From the NCBI RefSeq assembly GCF_001625215.2, contig NC_030389.2, positions 42,707,454 through 42,771,453 on the forward strand: a stretch of DNA of 64,000 bases. Direction: 5' to 3'. This document shows positions 22,480 through 33,879 of the stretch, piece after piece. How positions within the stretch are numbered: position 1 is the stretch's first letter; each line of letters opens with the position of its first letter. The stretch is from Daucus carota subsp. sativus. Lineage: Eukaryota > Streptophyta > Magnoliopsida > Apiales > Apiaceae. The translations under genes and the position numbers were made by a program. The notes beneath the pieces were generated by a model. It worked only from the letters and a program-made list of their open reading frames with translations, had not been told where the DNA came from and did no database searches.

Positions 22480-24310
22480 CTTTGGGATAACCGGGTAAAC
22501 ACAAAATCAGTCAACTATCCGCGTCAGCCCAGCTCCGCAACTAACAAGATGCACGTGTATAAAAATAGTATCTACATTCGATTAAAATTTATTTATACTC
22601 CCTCCGTCCCCTGTTTTGACTTTTTTAAAGATGTTAAAAAAATCACATCTAAACATAATTATTCTTTATAAAATTTATATCAATTAAAAGTTTAGAATAT
22701 AAACTTTTATTTGATATAAGAATAAAAGTTTAGAATATAAACTTTTATTTGATATAAGAATTGAATTTTTTAATTGAGCATAAACATTGTTTTTTTACAC
22801 CTCAATATACGTGTTAAAAAGTCAAACATCAATTAAAATGAAACAGAGGGAGTAATTTTTATCTCGGCAAAAAAAAATATAATTTTTATATTAAATAATA
22901 ATTTAGATTTTAAATTTTATTTGGTATAAATTTTATAAGAATAATTATGTTTAAATATAATTTTTTAACACCTTGCAATATGTGTAAAAAAGTCAAAACA
23001 AACTAAAATGGGACGGAGAGATTTTTTTTTAAATTTTAGGTATTTTAGCCTAATAAAAGGTTGATAATAAAAATCTTATACAAATCTAATCGCAGATCTA
23101 TTTGAGTTTTGATTGACTCTAGATTTTAGACTTCGTAAATATTTGGTGAAATTTAGTAAATTTTTTTGAAATTATTAAAGTTATAATATTATTTAAAAAA
23201 TGTAAACATTTTTTGTTATATTAAATACTGGAAATGATGATTAAATATCGAATCTGGTGAACTTTTCATAATATTTTTTAAATTTAAATAATAATTATTA
23301 GATTCCTGAGAAACTTTAAATTTTATTTGAGGTTTCAAATATAATTTTATAGTTTGCATATAAATTGAAATATTTATAATATTACGTATTTTAAAATTTA
23401 TAACTTTTTCTTGATTCATTAACTTTAATATAAATTGGATACATTATTACTTAATTTTTTCAAGTTCAAACTAAACCAAATTTTATTAACTTTAAAAATA
23501 AGAAAAGTATATTATATATAATATTTATCTAGAATTTTGCCGTGTCTGAGGAGACCATAACCAAAATGGATTTTTTGAAATTAAGGATCAAAACTAAAAT
23601 TCTTTGAGATTGAGGAATGAAGATCAAAGAGTGAACTGCATATCTAGTTCAAATTCACAAAGAATTTGGACTAGAAAAGATTAGAAAATCATATTTTTTG
23701 AGATCGCTAATAAAAGAAAGATGCTATTAGAAAGATGCTTAATTTATTTTTATGAATAAAAAAAATTCTTTCCCTTCAATTCATACTCACTTTTGAATTT
23801 GGATTTTTGTTATAATAGAGCTCAACATGAATAAAATATGATATAGAGAATGCATAGATTGTTGGAGTTACTACTCTTAACTTTTGTTATAAATTATTAA
23901 GAGTCATATTTTTTATATTATTTTTGGGAGTCCATTAGAAGGCTCTTGATATGCTCTTAGTTAATTTTTATGTACAAATTTTTGTACACATTTATGTGCA
24001 TCAAGCATTTTTCTCGTCTTGGAGTCGGAACTCAGTTTTTGATACAGGATTATGTTTTACCTTCACGTAATCCAGAGGGGACACTCATACGAATCAAGGA
24101 ATGTGGCATATGTAAAGACAGTACTGACCGGAGACCACATTGGCACATTGCTAGTTATCTTGTATAACTATTAGTACACGAGTAAACAAAAACTAATCAT
24201 CACAATCTAGCTGAACTCCATAACTGAATAACACAACCAAGAAAACCTGAGCACACACATAAACATACATAAAAACATATAATTATCACGTATGTAAACG
24301 TACTTGCATA
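22480..24310. other. Intergenic region upstream of the OBERON gene
   Basis: Starts in the presumed OBERON promoter (about 22480-22590), then a Stowaway MITE, then a half copy of the same family ending AAAATGGGACGGAGAG near 23020. The remainder is very AT-rich DNA without a supported gene. Confidence 0.5.
22598..22852. mobile_element. Stowaway MITE (CTCCCTCCGTCCC family), best copy
   Basis: Begins CTCCCTCCGTCCCCTGTTTT and ends CAGAGGGAG, flanked by TA on both sides (22596-22597 and 22853-22854), as expected for Tc1/mariner-derived Stowaway elements. Two adjacent copies of AAAAGTTTAGAATATAAACT sit inside. Confidence 0.8.
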
Positions 24311-24312
24311 TC

Positions 24313-24849
24313 CTACAAATGAAGAGAAGTATCCACACTAGACTCATTCTCATGATCCTCAACATCATAAAACAAACTACTACTCGAATCATGACCTAAT
24401 TGCGACAAATTCTTGGTATTAATTATGTCGAAGTTAGCCCTTTTGGTTGTAAGGCTATCCGGCCAGAGGGAGAGACATGTAATATGGGACGAAGGCGGGA
24501 TTGTCGGAGCTGCCACCTTTTGTGGGAGGGGATGGAGGAGCTCCGACTGAAAAAACAGATGGGGTGATGGCTTGTGAACGTGAGAGCTTGTATCGGACTT
24601 AGCAAATAGTTTTAGCATCTCTTTCTCTTCTCTTATTTCTTTCACTCTTTGCAACTGTCTAAATCTCTCTTGTAACAATACTAAGGAGGAATGAGCCATT
24701 GTCCGGTCACTACTTTCCCTACCCATAAGGTCTCTCTTCACTGCAAGTAAATCTAGGGATAATTTGTTGGTGAGGGAGAAGAGAGATTTGTATGTATGTG
24801 GTGAGTTAAGATGGTGGTGTGACTGGTGAGTTGGAGGTTTAGGTTGCAT
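24313..24849 (-). CDS. Conserved-looking plant protein of unknown function, 178 residues
   Basis: A single uninterrupted frame on the minus strand starts MQPKPPTHQSHHH and ends SSVDTSLHL-stop. The centre is a charged amphipathic helix (LLQERFRQLQRVKEIREEKE, about residues 72-91), preceded by SLFSLTNKLSLDLLAVKRDL. The C-terminal half is Ser/Pro/His-rich with a short LSLWPDS motif and an acidic tail. The helix plus the LSLWP and DTSLHL motifs resemble a plant-specific uncharacterised family, but I cannot name it. The ATG at 24849 is preferred over one 12 codons upstream because a TATAAATT box at 24893-24902 would place transcription start at about 24870. No signal peptide or membrane helix is seen. 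Confidence 0.65.
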   Translation of the reverse strand: MQPKPPTHQSHHHLNSPHTYKSLFSLTNKLSLDLLAVKRDLMGRESSDRTMAHSSLVLLQERFRQLQRVKEIREEKEMLKLFAKSDTSSHVHKPSPHLFFQSELLHPLPQKVAAPTIPPSSHITCLSLWPDSLTTKRANFDIINTKNLSQLGHDSSSSLFYDVEDHENESSVDTSLHL

Positions 24850-24892
24850 GGCTCTATGAAGATGCACATATATAGGCCAATACAATAAGTGA

Positions 24893-24902
24893 GGAATTTA
24901 TA
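24893..24902 (-). promoter_or_regulatory. Probable TATA box of the 178-residue protein gene
   Basis: The minus strand reads CAGTATAAATTCC 44-53 bp before the preferred ATG. A second TATATATG at about 24867-24874 is too close to the ATG to be the better choice. Confidence 0.5.
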
Positions 24903-26116
24903 CTGTACGTGCGTGTACTTTAATTGTAAGGTGCTCGTAAAAAAAAAAAAAAAAAGTTTTTGCATAAACCATGTAGTTGTTTGGTAATTTTTTCATAATT
25001 TGTATATTTTAAACTATAATATTAATTTATTTTTATTTTTTTGCAATTTAAACTTATATGCCTTATAAATGAGTATTTGTTCTAGCCAAAGTTGAACCCG
25101 GGGATGCTTCGCAAATAGGTGATACTAGCTTTTTCAAAAAATAGCTTTTAGCCAAAAATTGGTGTTTGAAAATTAAATATATCAAAAAATATTCACCTGA
25201 TTATTGTATGCAACAGTAATACCAAACAGAGTATAAATAATATACAATTGAAGATCGGAGGGACAGTTTAATATTTAAAACTACATTCAGGTTCAAAACC
25301 GCAATCTTGAAAAAGATAATGGAAAGGAGATTTGGTTCATGACCTGCATGTATATATACAAATCTATACACCTGAAATAGTGTTATATAATAGTATAGTT
25401 ATGCATGTGTTTGCAGTGTTAAACGTATTATTTGGATTCAAAAGGAAAAAAAGGGAAGCTAGGTAGCGGGAAAAAGGAGAATCGGCAGAAATGGCCAAGA
25501 AGAAGAAGGCAAGTGAGGCTAATCTAAGGAGTCTAAGCAGAGGGGAGAAAATGGTGGGTAAATAAATCCAAAAGAATGTTAAACTTAGCACATGGAATTG
25601 TGTGTTTCGAGGAATAATTAGTAGGGCTGATTGCCTGTCAGCTTGTCCCCAAAAACCCCCCTTTAGCTTTGGAGTAGATGCCTGCTCTCTTTTATGCACC
25701 ATATCAGACTTGTTACTATTTTGAATAGAGTGAATGGCATTTTCGATCCCTTATTTATATTCAAAAATCAATTTTATATATTTATTTTGATACTCATGCA
25801 GAAAACTTTCACTCATTTGGCTCTTGAAAATAAAATACAAACAATCTTAACAGATGAACCATTCCATTATGTGTGGTTAAGGGATTAACAAATGACCTCT
25901 GAGTCTGAGTCTTCCTTCGAGTGATACTTTCATTTAAATTTGACTCTAAGTTTCTACTCGAACACTGGTCTATGACGATTATAATTCGGTGATAACGCGT
26001 ATAAATTTGTGACATGTAATGATCAACTAGGGATTCAGTTTTCGACTTCCACTCGAACATTACCAGTAGCTATTGTTTTATTTATTGATAATGTGTGGGT
26101 TTTTTTTTTTGCCAAG

Positions 26117-26290
26117 CACTACAAGAAAAGCGGTCATTTTCGACTGGCGAAATCTGGTCGAAAATGGTTGTATTCGATCATATTTGGTCAAAAATAAGTA
26201 TTTTCGACCGCAGTTCCGCCCGTCGACAATAAGCTGGTCGAAAATACGTGTTCGGTCGAAAATAAGTGCATATATCTTATGTGATCTTTA
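26117..26290. mobile_element. Solitary CACTA (En/Spm-type) transposon terminus
   Basis: CACTACAAGAAAA is the canonical CACTA terminal repeat of plant elements. It is followed by subterminal copies of TTTTCGACC and its complement GGTCGAAAA (about 26137-26260), the usual transposase-binding array. I found no matching opposite end, so it is either a decayed element or a fragment. Confidence 0.75.
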
Positions 26291-26773
26291 GCTGCACATA
26301 GCGTCACACACAAAGATAACAAGCCGAAAAGAACACAAAATTTAGTTGTTCAAAATCTATCTCAACATATTTCTGATTCGAGTCCGATCTTATATGTATG
26401 TACATATATGTACACTCCAAGTTTTTGACACTGTTGAGTCGTTGCTTCTTTTTACATTATTGGATGGTACTTTTTTGGTGGGTTGATGAGCATTTTGGTT
26501 TCTGTTTGAAAATTCCCTTGTATTTAACCTGTTGTGTTTGTTGGGATCTTGTAGCAGAGGGAGAGCAAGAGGTGGAGGCGAAACGAGAGGAAAAAGACAA
26601 GTAGAAATGGGAATAATATTATAGGAGCTCATCATGCTTCTTTTGAACCCTAAAAAAATAAATCATACTATGATCATTTCCATGACTAAGTTACTACTTT
26701 CTTTTCCATCTACACATCTAAACTTTATCTTTAGGTCACTTCTTTGGGTTCATATAATTATTACAGTTATTTT

Positions 26774-27022
26774 AGGGCCGTCTGGTTGAGTTTAAAATAA
26801 GTGTTTGCTTAAAATAAAGAATTGAAGTAGAAGTTGGAAGCAAGTTAAGACTTATAAGTGATTATAGTGTTTGAAAAATAAGTAGAATTACTGAAACAAA
26901 AGCTTGTATATATATTCTCAACTTCTTACAGATACTTCTTGAGTTTTTACTCAATGGTACGAATAAGTACTTCTAACTTATAAACCCAGAAGCCAGACTT
27001 TTAAACCCGGCCAAACACCCCC
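26774..27022. mobile_element. MITE with GGGCCGT / GGGTGTTTGGCC ends
   Basis: Left end GGGCCGTCTGGTTGAG; right end in reverse complement GGGGGTGTTTGGCCGGG. The interior has AAGTGTTTGCTTAAAATAA and complementary words near the right end (AAGTACTTCTAACTTATAAA), similar to the copy at 54087. Confidence 0.5.
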
Positions 27023-28128
27023 GAGTCATATAGTAGTTTTTGAAATTATAAGTCTACTCTCATAAAAGAAAAGAAATAGCAAAGAAAATTTGAATGTGAA
27101 TATACCACATATTAAAATACGAAAAGAAGCTGAGAAAGTTGAAGAAGATACTAAGTACTAAACATTCTCTTTATATCTCTGCAGCTGCATTGAAATGCAA
27201 AAACTAACATTCTCTGGTTCACTAATCTTCAAATTCATCTCATTGCTCTTGTCTGGGAGTTGTTGGATGGTAATGGCATGCTGGGATGAAAGCTGCATAT
27301 GCTGGGATTAAAGGGAAAAAGGGAGAGGTTGATTTATAATATTATGCTCATGCTCATGCAGTTGCCCCACCCATTCTATCATATGTATCTTTTCTTGTAT
27401 CTAGGATTGCAATTTTTATCCGTGCATGGGGAGCCTCTACCATCCATCTAAATCTTTGGAATATATTTTAGTACGTACCATATACTAAGATGGAGTTTGT
27501 TTGCACAGGTTTTATGACGTTTTCGCCTTTAAACTGAAAAATATTTAATGTATAAAGCAAGTATAACAGAGAAAAACTAGTTGATTTTCATATTATAAAA
27601 TTTTACTATATGCTGAGATGTAAAGAATTGGATGTGACATCTAAAAGGAAAGTGTAAAGAAATGGTTGGGATGGAGGGAGGAACTGTTGTCCAATAGTCG
27701 GTTTTATTCTATCGCTTCTTCAGTCTACCTTATTCCTGTAAATGTTCTGACTTCTGATAAGCTTGCTGGATGTTTGTTTAAGCCCTACAGCCCACGCTCG
27801 TCCCCCAGCAGATCCACCTCTGGTGTATTCTTCTAGTTCAGAAGGGTTATAATTAAGCACCGCGAGATACAATATGAAGGTCTGGTTATCTGGTTTAGTC
27901 CATTAATTTGTTCGATTTTACTGTTTTTTTCCATTCTATTATAGTTGCTGTCTGCTAAATTCACAGAGTATGCATAATGCATTGTACTCCGGCCTCAAGA
28001 CACATTTCTAGCTTTGCCAATTTTTTCATGCAATTCTTTTTTTGAAACTTGAGTTCAGGTTTGATTTATTTGTTCAAATAAAAGCAGCCTTACCAACTTT
28101 TACCGCCAAATGTTTACGTCACATGTTA

Positions 28129-28384
28129 CCTCTGTCCCATTTTTTCTCTTATTTGACTTTTTATGATAAAATTTACTGAACTTTGACAAATATTTAGTAA
28201 TTATTCTTACATGATCTTGAAAATTGAAAAAAAATACATTTTAAAATAAAATAGATGTAGATTCTAATAATATGTGTTTTTATAATTCTTTTAATTATTT
28301 AATATATATAAATTTCAGTCAAAATGTGGTCCTTTGAACCCATAATTAAAGTCAAATATGACAAGAAAATTGGGACGGCAGAAA
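28129..28384. mobile_element. Stowaway-like MITE
   Basis: Left CCTCTGTCCCATTTTTTCTC, right AAAATTGGGACGGCAG, with TA just outside both ends. The interior ATTTGACTTTTTATGATAAA / GTCAAATATGACA words are shared with the copy at 22598. Confidence 0.6.
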
Positions 28385-28455
28385 TATTTTCATTTCTTAA
28401 CAGAATACGCCGCCTAAATCAAATTTGTAGCTGCTTTTTCTTTGTTTTCAGCTTT

Positions 28456-28802
28456 GGGCCCTGTTTAGAGATTAGCCGTTAGCGGTTAGCTGTTAGCGGA
28501 TTGAATTAGATGTTTTGACTAGCTGATTGAAATAAATTTTTTGCGTAGCGGGTTGGATTAGTGGTTTATCGTAAAATTGTTTGGAAGATAGCTATTTGAT
28601 TAGTTTTTTGTGACACATATCAAAACCTCTAACCCAAAAAGCTCCTCCAACTAGCTTTTTGAAAATTAGCTTTCTGAGCCAAAACCTCTATTTCAATCCG
28701 CTAACTACCAAACACTAACATTAGCGGATTAAAATGGTCAAACCTCTGAACTACCTCAAAGCTCTAATTTTATCCCAAACCTCTAACTTCCAAACAGGAC
28801 CC
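28456..28802. mobile_element. MITE with GGGCCCTGTTTAG / CCAAACAGGACCC ends
   Basis: The ends are inverted with three mismatches. Inside, TTAGCGGTTAGCTGTTAGCG near the left is answered by AATCCGCTAACTACCAAAC near the right, so the whole 347 bp can fold back. Confidence 0.7.
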
Positions 28803-29533
28803 ATTTCTTAATTTCAGTGATTCCTCCTGTAACAAACGTCTGACAGAAACTTGGTTTGTTGGAATCCCGGGTTGTGTGGTTATGACCCAATTACATTGTG
28901 AGTCTGTGACATCTCCCCAAGAGGTGTTCAATACAAGTGCTAGAAGATATATGTTGTTTTAGGTAGTTACAGGATTTGTAATTGCATCATGCGCGAAATC
29001 AAGGTGCTCTCTTATGACATGCGTTCACTTTTCTTTTCTTTCACTTATTCATAATTTCTCACCTATATGATAAGCATTTTTTTTAAAACTAAGTAAAACA
29101 GTCACCGAGTGAAACTAAAGTAAAAATATTAGATACAGGAGATAAATTTTGAACAAATTATGAGTGAACGTAAAATTATTATGATAAAATTTGAAATGAA
29201 ACTGGGTAAAGGAGAGAATGGAAGGGTATGACCTGCGGGTAAAGAATGAAATCGTCGAAAAGAAAAAAAAAACTAATTATCCGGAATTTAAATAAATTTT
29301 CATTGCATTTCTTTGGACCACGAAAAATAGTAAAATTTGTTTAGTTCAACTGCCAGCAAGGTAAAATATAATTGTTTGAATTGTTAGTGCTGCTGCTGGG
29401 CTTTCAATGGAAAGTCACTCTTTTATTTGGGATGTTTTAAGCCGTCAAATGACTCCATTTTAGAGGTTAGTGTTTGGATTATCCCCATGGAACACAAAAA
29501 GATTCCAAATTTGGAGAAAATATGGATGTTGAG

Positions 29534-29681
29534 AAGGTACCTGGAAGGTGAGATCAGAAGATTAAGGTGGAAAGGGAGTAGTTGAAGAACAACAAGATCT
29601 AGCTTTCACTATTTCTAAAATCCATTTTATCCCGAGTTCCCACCTTATATTATACGTACTTCAGTTTAGATATTCCGCCAC
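29534..29681. repeat. Dispersed direct repeat, copy 1
   Basis: Contains ACCTGGAAGGTGAG, AAAGGTGGAA-like, AACAACAAGA and CGAGTTCCCACCTT in that order, as does copy 2 at 30612. AAGGTG near the 5' side is complementary to CACCTT near the 3' side, so a transcript could form a short stem. Confidence 0.55.
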
Positions 29682-29742
29682 TCGTTGTTTGGATCAAATT
29701 ATCTTACATTGTTTGGATAGGAAATCGCCGAGGGTGAACTAG

Positions 29743-30056
29743 GAGCCTGTTTGTCCCAATTTAAGTCGAGACTTAAGGCTGTATCCAACTTTAATCTGAA
29801 AAATATTTGTTTGTGTAATTGATCAGAGCAGCTTAAAATGAGAAATAAGCCCGAAGCTGACTTAAAGTCGGAAGTTAGTTAATGATACATTTTCAGTGAT
29901 TTAATTTTTTTGATAAAAGTTATCCATAAATCAATTTTATTTTTAATAACTTTTAAGTCATTAATAAGTCAGATTATCCAAACAGACATTTCAAACTTCC
30001 GGCTTATCACATGACACGTTAAGTCATAAATCATATAAGTTTAGCGAAACCGACCC
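29743..30056. mobile_element. MITE, AAACTGAAAAAT / GTGACTTAA family, copy 2
   Basis: Left end GAGCCTGTTTGTCCC, right end CGAAACCGACCC. Shares AATCTGAAAAATATTTGTTTG, CGAAGCTGACTTAAAGTCGG and CATAAATCAATTTTATTTTT with the other members. Confidence 0.6.
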
Positions 30057-30611
30057 TATAAAGGTAGAGCCACTTAGGTCACAAATTTTGCGGCAAGACA
30101 GGTTAAGGAAAAACTAGAACGCGTAAAAGAATAGACACGATTTCTAATTTTTCCAGATTTTATTAATAGTGTGTGGGATCGTACAACACACATTAATCTT
30201 AATTATGCGGGATTTGGATTACTACTCATTTGGATATTAAGTAGACCACGAATATGATATTGCAGTTGCAGCTGATGAAAAACAGTGATAAGAGGCCTAT
30301 TATTTAAATAAACGGTGATCAGGATGTCTAGTTTCTTAATTTCTTTTTATTTTTTAGTAGTGATGATAATTTTAAAAAAGGATCAAGTAACTTGATTATG
30401 CTTCTGTCAAAAAAAAAAAACCTTGATTATGCTACGCCTACGAGTGCAAATTTGACTGCATAGAAGGAGCTGCATGGGTGACTCAAGGCACTAAACGAAA
30501 CTTCAACAACATTCATAGATATACAAAGTATGCAGCAGCGCATTACAATTTTTTATTTTTAATTTTAACTTTGATTTTTCAGAACTTATATTTTTTTAAC
30601 TTTGATTTTTC

Positions 30612-30770
30612 AGAAGGAACCTGGAAGGTGAGTTGAAGTAAATAAAGGTGGAATTGGAGTTTTGTTGGATCGTAAGAAAAACAAGAGGCAGCCATTTAAT
30701 TTTTTCCAACCCCATTTTTCCTCGAGTTCTCACCTTGTACGTTTACATACTCAGGTTTATATATCCCATC
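30612..30770. repeat. Dispersed direct repeat, copy 2
   Basis: Copy of the 29534-29681 segment with AACCTGGAAGGTGAG, AAAGGTGGAATTGGAG and CTCGAGTTCTCACCTTGTAC. Here AAGGTGAG and CTCACCTT are perfectly complementary, about 110 bases apart. Confidence 0.55.
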
Positions 30771-30984
30771 AATGTCATCTTTTTCCCTTTTTTGGTAAAA
30801 TTTGTGATTACTAGAAAAGAAAATCAAGTTCATTATCAAAAAAAAAAAAAGAAAAAGAAAATCAAGTTATCGATCTATCATTTTCAGATGCGCGAATTTT
30901 AAATCTTGGATAAGAAATGTACAACGAAAATAGAAAGATACGACGATATTGTATGTGTGCCAAAAAAAAAAAACTGAGACATTT

Positions 30985-31275
30985 TAAGGGGCTTATTCAA
31001 TTGGTATTGTAAAAGAATTTTTTGAGGCTATTCAACTTGGATTTTAGAAAATGTAACAAAATTTTGGATATTTAGTTGAATTTTCAAATTATACTATAAA
31101 ATCTGGTGATATTCAGTTGGAATTTCAAATTATGTTTTAAAATCGATGATATTCAATTGAGATTGTCTAAAAATTCAATAAAATTTGATGATAGTCAAAT
31201 ATGAAATATTGATGATTTTTTTGAATTTTATAAAATGATTGATTTTATGAGATCGTTCCGAATGTATCTTAAGTT
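30985..31275. mobile_element. Partial relative of the TTCAATTGAGATT MITE
   Basis: GGGGCTTATTCAATTGGTATT followed by repeated TATTCAACTTGGATTTTA-like blocks parallels the element at 8164-8670. The right terminus was not found. Confidence 0.45.
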
Positions 31276-31529
31276 TTTTTTCAATGATGTTGGAGTTCAA
31301 AGTTCAAACAATGCTCGTAAACTCCTTTATATGTATAATTTTCAACTTATTCAAAAAAAAACTTATAAAATAAGTTAAACTGACCGATCATATAAATCGA
31401 TCAAATGAGTTGATTATTATCATGTAATAAGTGGAGACACCGACAGGGAGTTAAATCAATACATACACACGGAGTATCGTAGATAAAGCCCCGAAACGCG
31501 CAAAGGCTATTTTTTCATGATTCTACATA

Positions 31530-32190
31530 CACTAAAAATTCTATAAATTAATAATGTTGGGACCGGGAAAATTTATTAATTTAGAGAGTTATTAATTTAT
31601 CGATAAATTAATAATTATTAATTTAAAGAGTTTTTAACCGATTATACTGTACATACCAAACAAAAAATCATATTGTATATAAATTAATATACAAACAAAA
31701 AGACAAATTAGTCTATACTTCGTAGAATTCTTCGGGACTCAATGTAAATTAGTATTTACTGTGTTCATATGTATTGAAAATCAATAACGACTTTTAAAGT
31801 ATTGTACAACAAATGTAAACAAGAGGAATAAATGTGTTCAATATATTCCTAAACAAGTTTGACACATATAAATTACATGAATATGTTAGAGTATTTAAAC
31901 CATATCTGACTTCTCATCTGAAGGGTGTTGCGAAATCTAAAAAGAAAACAGACAACTATTTAATCATATTTCAATATAGTGCAATATATATTTTTTCAAT
32001 TTTTATGAATTATTAATTTATGATTTTCTTGGGACTGAAAATTATAAAGGGATCTCCTAAAAAATTATTATCTTATTATTTTATCGAGTTTTTCAATCTT
32101 TTACATTGGCCCAAGTCGGGACCGGACAAATTTATTATTTTAGAGAGTTTATTAATTTACCGAGTATTAATTTAAAGAGTTTCTACATGT
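31530..32190. repeat. Two direct copies of a TTTAGAGAG / GGGACCGG block
   Basis: GGGACCGGGAAAATTTATTA followed by TTAGAGAGTTATTAATTTA (about 31560) recurs as GGGACCGGACAAATTTATTA and TTAGAGAGTTTATTAATTTA (about 32118). The same words occur inverted at the left end of the 658-bp element in the OBERON leader intron, so this is probably a diverged member. Confidence 0.5.
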
Positions 32191-32440
32191 ATATAAGTTT
32201 GGGGTCGCATAAACCGAAAACAACAGGGGTATGAGGGTATCCATCTCGAGTGTTGATAGGCAGCGAAACATGAAACTTCTTTCGTATTTTTATTGCACGA
32301 CAACGTGATTCACTTTTTGCGTTAGAAACAGAAAATGAGAAACCATCATAAAAATTTTGTACACCACGAAGCTACAAAAACAGTCGTTTAGCTAATCAGC
32401 TCGGTCAACGACGGCGGCAGCATTGACTTGGGCGTTTAGC

Positions 32441-32628
32441 CCAGAGGCGGATCTTAGAAGGGGCAAGAGGGGGCAACTGACCCCCTTTAAATTTTATTGT
32501 TTTTAATATTATACATATTTTTAGGTTGTAAAATTGAAATTGACCCCTCTTAATTTTTTTGTGACCCCTCTTAATTTTTTTTACAAAAAAATTGACCTCC
32601 TTAACTTTATAGTCAGATCCGCCACTGG
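32441..32628. mobile_element. 188-bp MITE with TTTAGC target duplication
   Basis: Ends CCAGAGGCGGATC and GATCCGCCACTGG are inverted with one mismatch. TTTAGC stands directly outside both (32435-32440 and 32629-32634). The interior is GGGGCAAGAGGGGGCAACTG and its partial complement. Confidence 0.8.
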
Positions 32629-33239
32629 TTTAGCCAGATATCGTCCGACGGCGTTAGTCACTGACTACAAAAAGGAATGGAATCAGAAAACTACAGAAAG
32701 GAATGGAATCAGAAATGGAGCCCTAATCGTGACAGGCCTCTTACGTCTTTTACTTCTAGACAGTAGACTCTAGAATGCATCATGCATGTGTACGGTACTG
32801 CTAGCTGAGTAATTTACCAAGTGTTTAATTGCCTTTGCATGGCCACGTATTGGCTGTGTAAATGGATGCTTCGTAGAAACTTCCCATGCACCCCCCTTAT
32901 CGGCTATCGCCTTTAAAAGCTTCAAATTGGCTTTCACAAATCTCTCACAAACAAAAACTTTATCTTTGAATATTGCATCAGATCTCCATCTCTTTCACAT
33001 ACTTTCTGCATATTAAACCATATCTCACCTACAACCAAATATCCTACTGTGTTTTGTAAGATTTACTTTGGTGCCTGGAGGGCTAATCTCTACTGTACCA
33101 AGGCATATTTGGTATCAGGTACTCCACCATATAATTAATATATACACTCCATCTCCGATCTTCACTGTGACCATTGCTGTATATATAGCTAACAGCAGTC
33201 ATCAGCTGTCACAGAAAGTCAGGTAAATTTGACTGTCTC

Positions 33240-33760
33240 CGTTATTCAGATATTATAATACTACATATGCTCGCCCCTTCGGCCCTTCTCTCCCTCTCCC
33301 TCTCTGGAGTTATTGTAATCTCTCCCTCCCTCCTCTCTAGTGATCATTTTATCATAGACCAGCTCGGCTTTATGTACATGATCATCTTATGCTCTCCCCC
33401 TCTCCCCCCTCCTTCTCCCTCCTCTCTAGTGATCATTTTATTATTGACCAGCTCGGCTTTACATGATCATCTTATGCTCTCCCTCCCTCTCTCCCCCTCC
33501 CTCTCTCGCTCCTCATCTCCCTCCCTCCCTCGCTCCCTCTCTCGCTCCCCATCTCTCTCTCCCTCTCCCCCTCTCCCTCCCTCTCCCCCCCCCCCCCCCC
33601 CTCTCTCCCCCTCCCTCCCTCCTCTCTAGTGATCATTTTATTATAGACCAGCTCGGCTTTATGGACATGATCATCTTATGCTCTCCCCCTCTCCCTCTCC
33701 CTCCCTCTCTCTCTCTCTCTTTCTCTCCCCCCCCCCCCCCCCAATTCCTCCCTCCCTCCA
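33240..33760. repeat. CT-rich minisatellite in the leader region of the ATPase-like gene
   Basis: A unit containing CTCTAGTGATCATTTTAT, then AGACCAGCTCGGCTTTA, then CATGATCATCTTATGCTCTC occurs three times (starts near 33337, 33425 and 33624), separated by C/T tracts and two poly-C runs of 14-17 bases. Long Ser/Leu/Pro open frames here are repeat artefacts. Confidence 0.85.
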
Positions 33761-33879
33761 TTTTGAAATTGTTTTATCTATTTAATAATAATAGATTTCT
33801 ACCTGAACAAATATATTGTCATCAGGCTACTGGAAAAAAAAGAGATTGCCATCATTCTTTGAATTACTGGGTAAAAAAT

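Larger units (their letters stand above)
24950..32930. other. Long transposon-rich intergenic region
   Basis: About 8 kb without a supported protein gene. It contains one CACTA terminus, several MITEs, a pair of related segments 1.08 kb apart and multiple A/T runs (all listed). Small open frames such as a Lys-rich 24-codon one at 25491 have no recognisable domain. Confidence 0.5.

Noticed and set aside
25640-25700. Possible miRNA because of TGCCTGCTCTCTTTTATGCA near a stem
   Set aside because: It does not match miR156/157 or another family I know, and no opposite arm was found nearby.
25364-25702. A 112-codon minus-strand frame with a hydrophobic Leu/Phe-rich middle
   Set aside because: The hydrophobic part mirrors a purine-rich AAGAAGAAGG tract on the other strand; nothing else supports it.
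33267-33879. Ser/Pro-rich open frames before the ATPase-like gene, one of them in frame with exon 1
   Set aside because: They are made of the CT minisatellite; the MSEAN start at 33880 fits the family and the repeat part does not.
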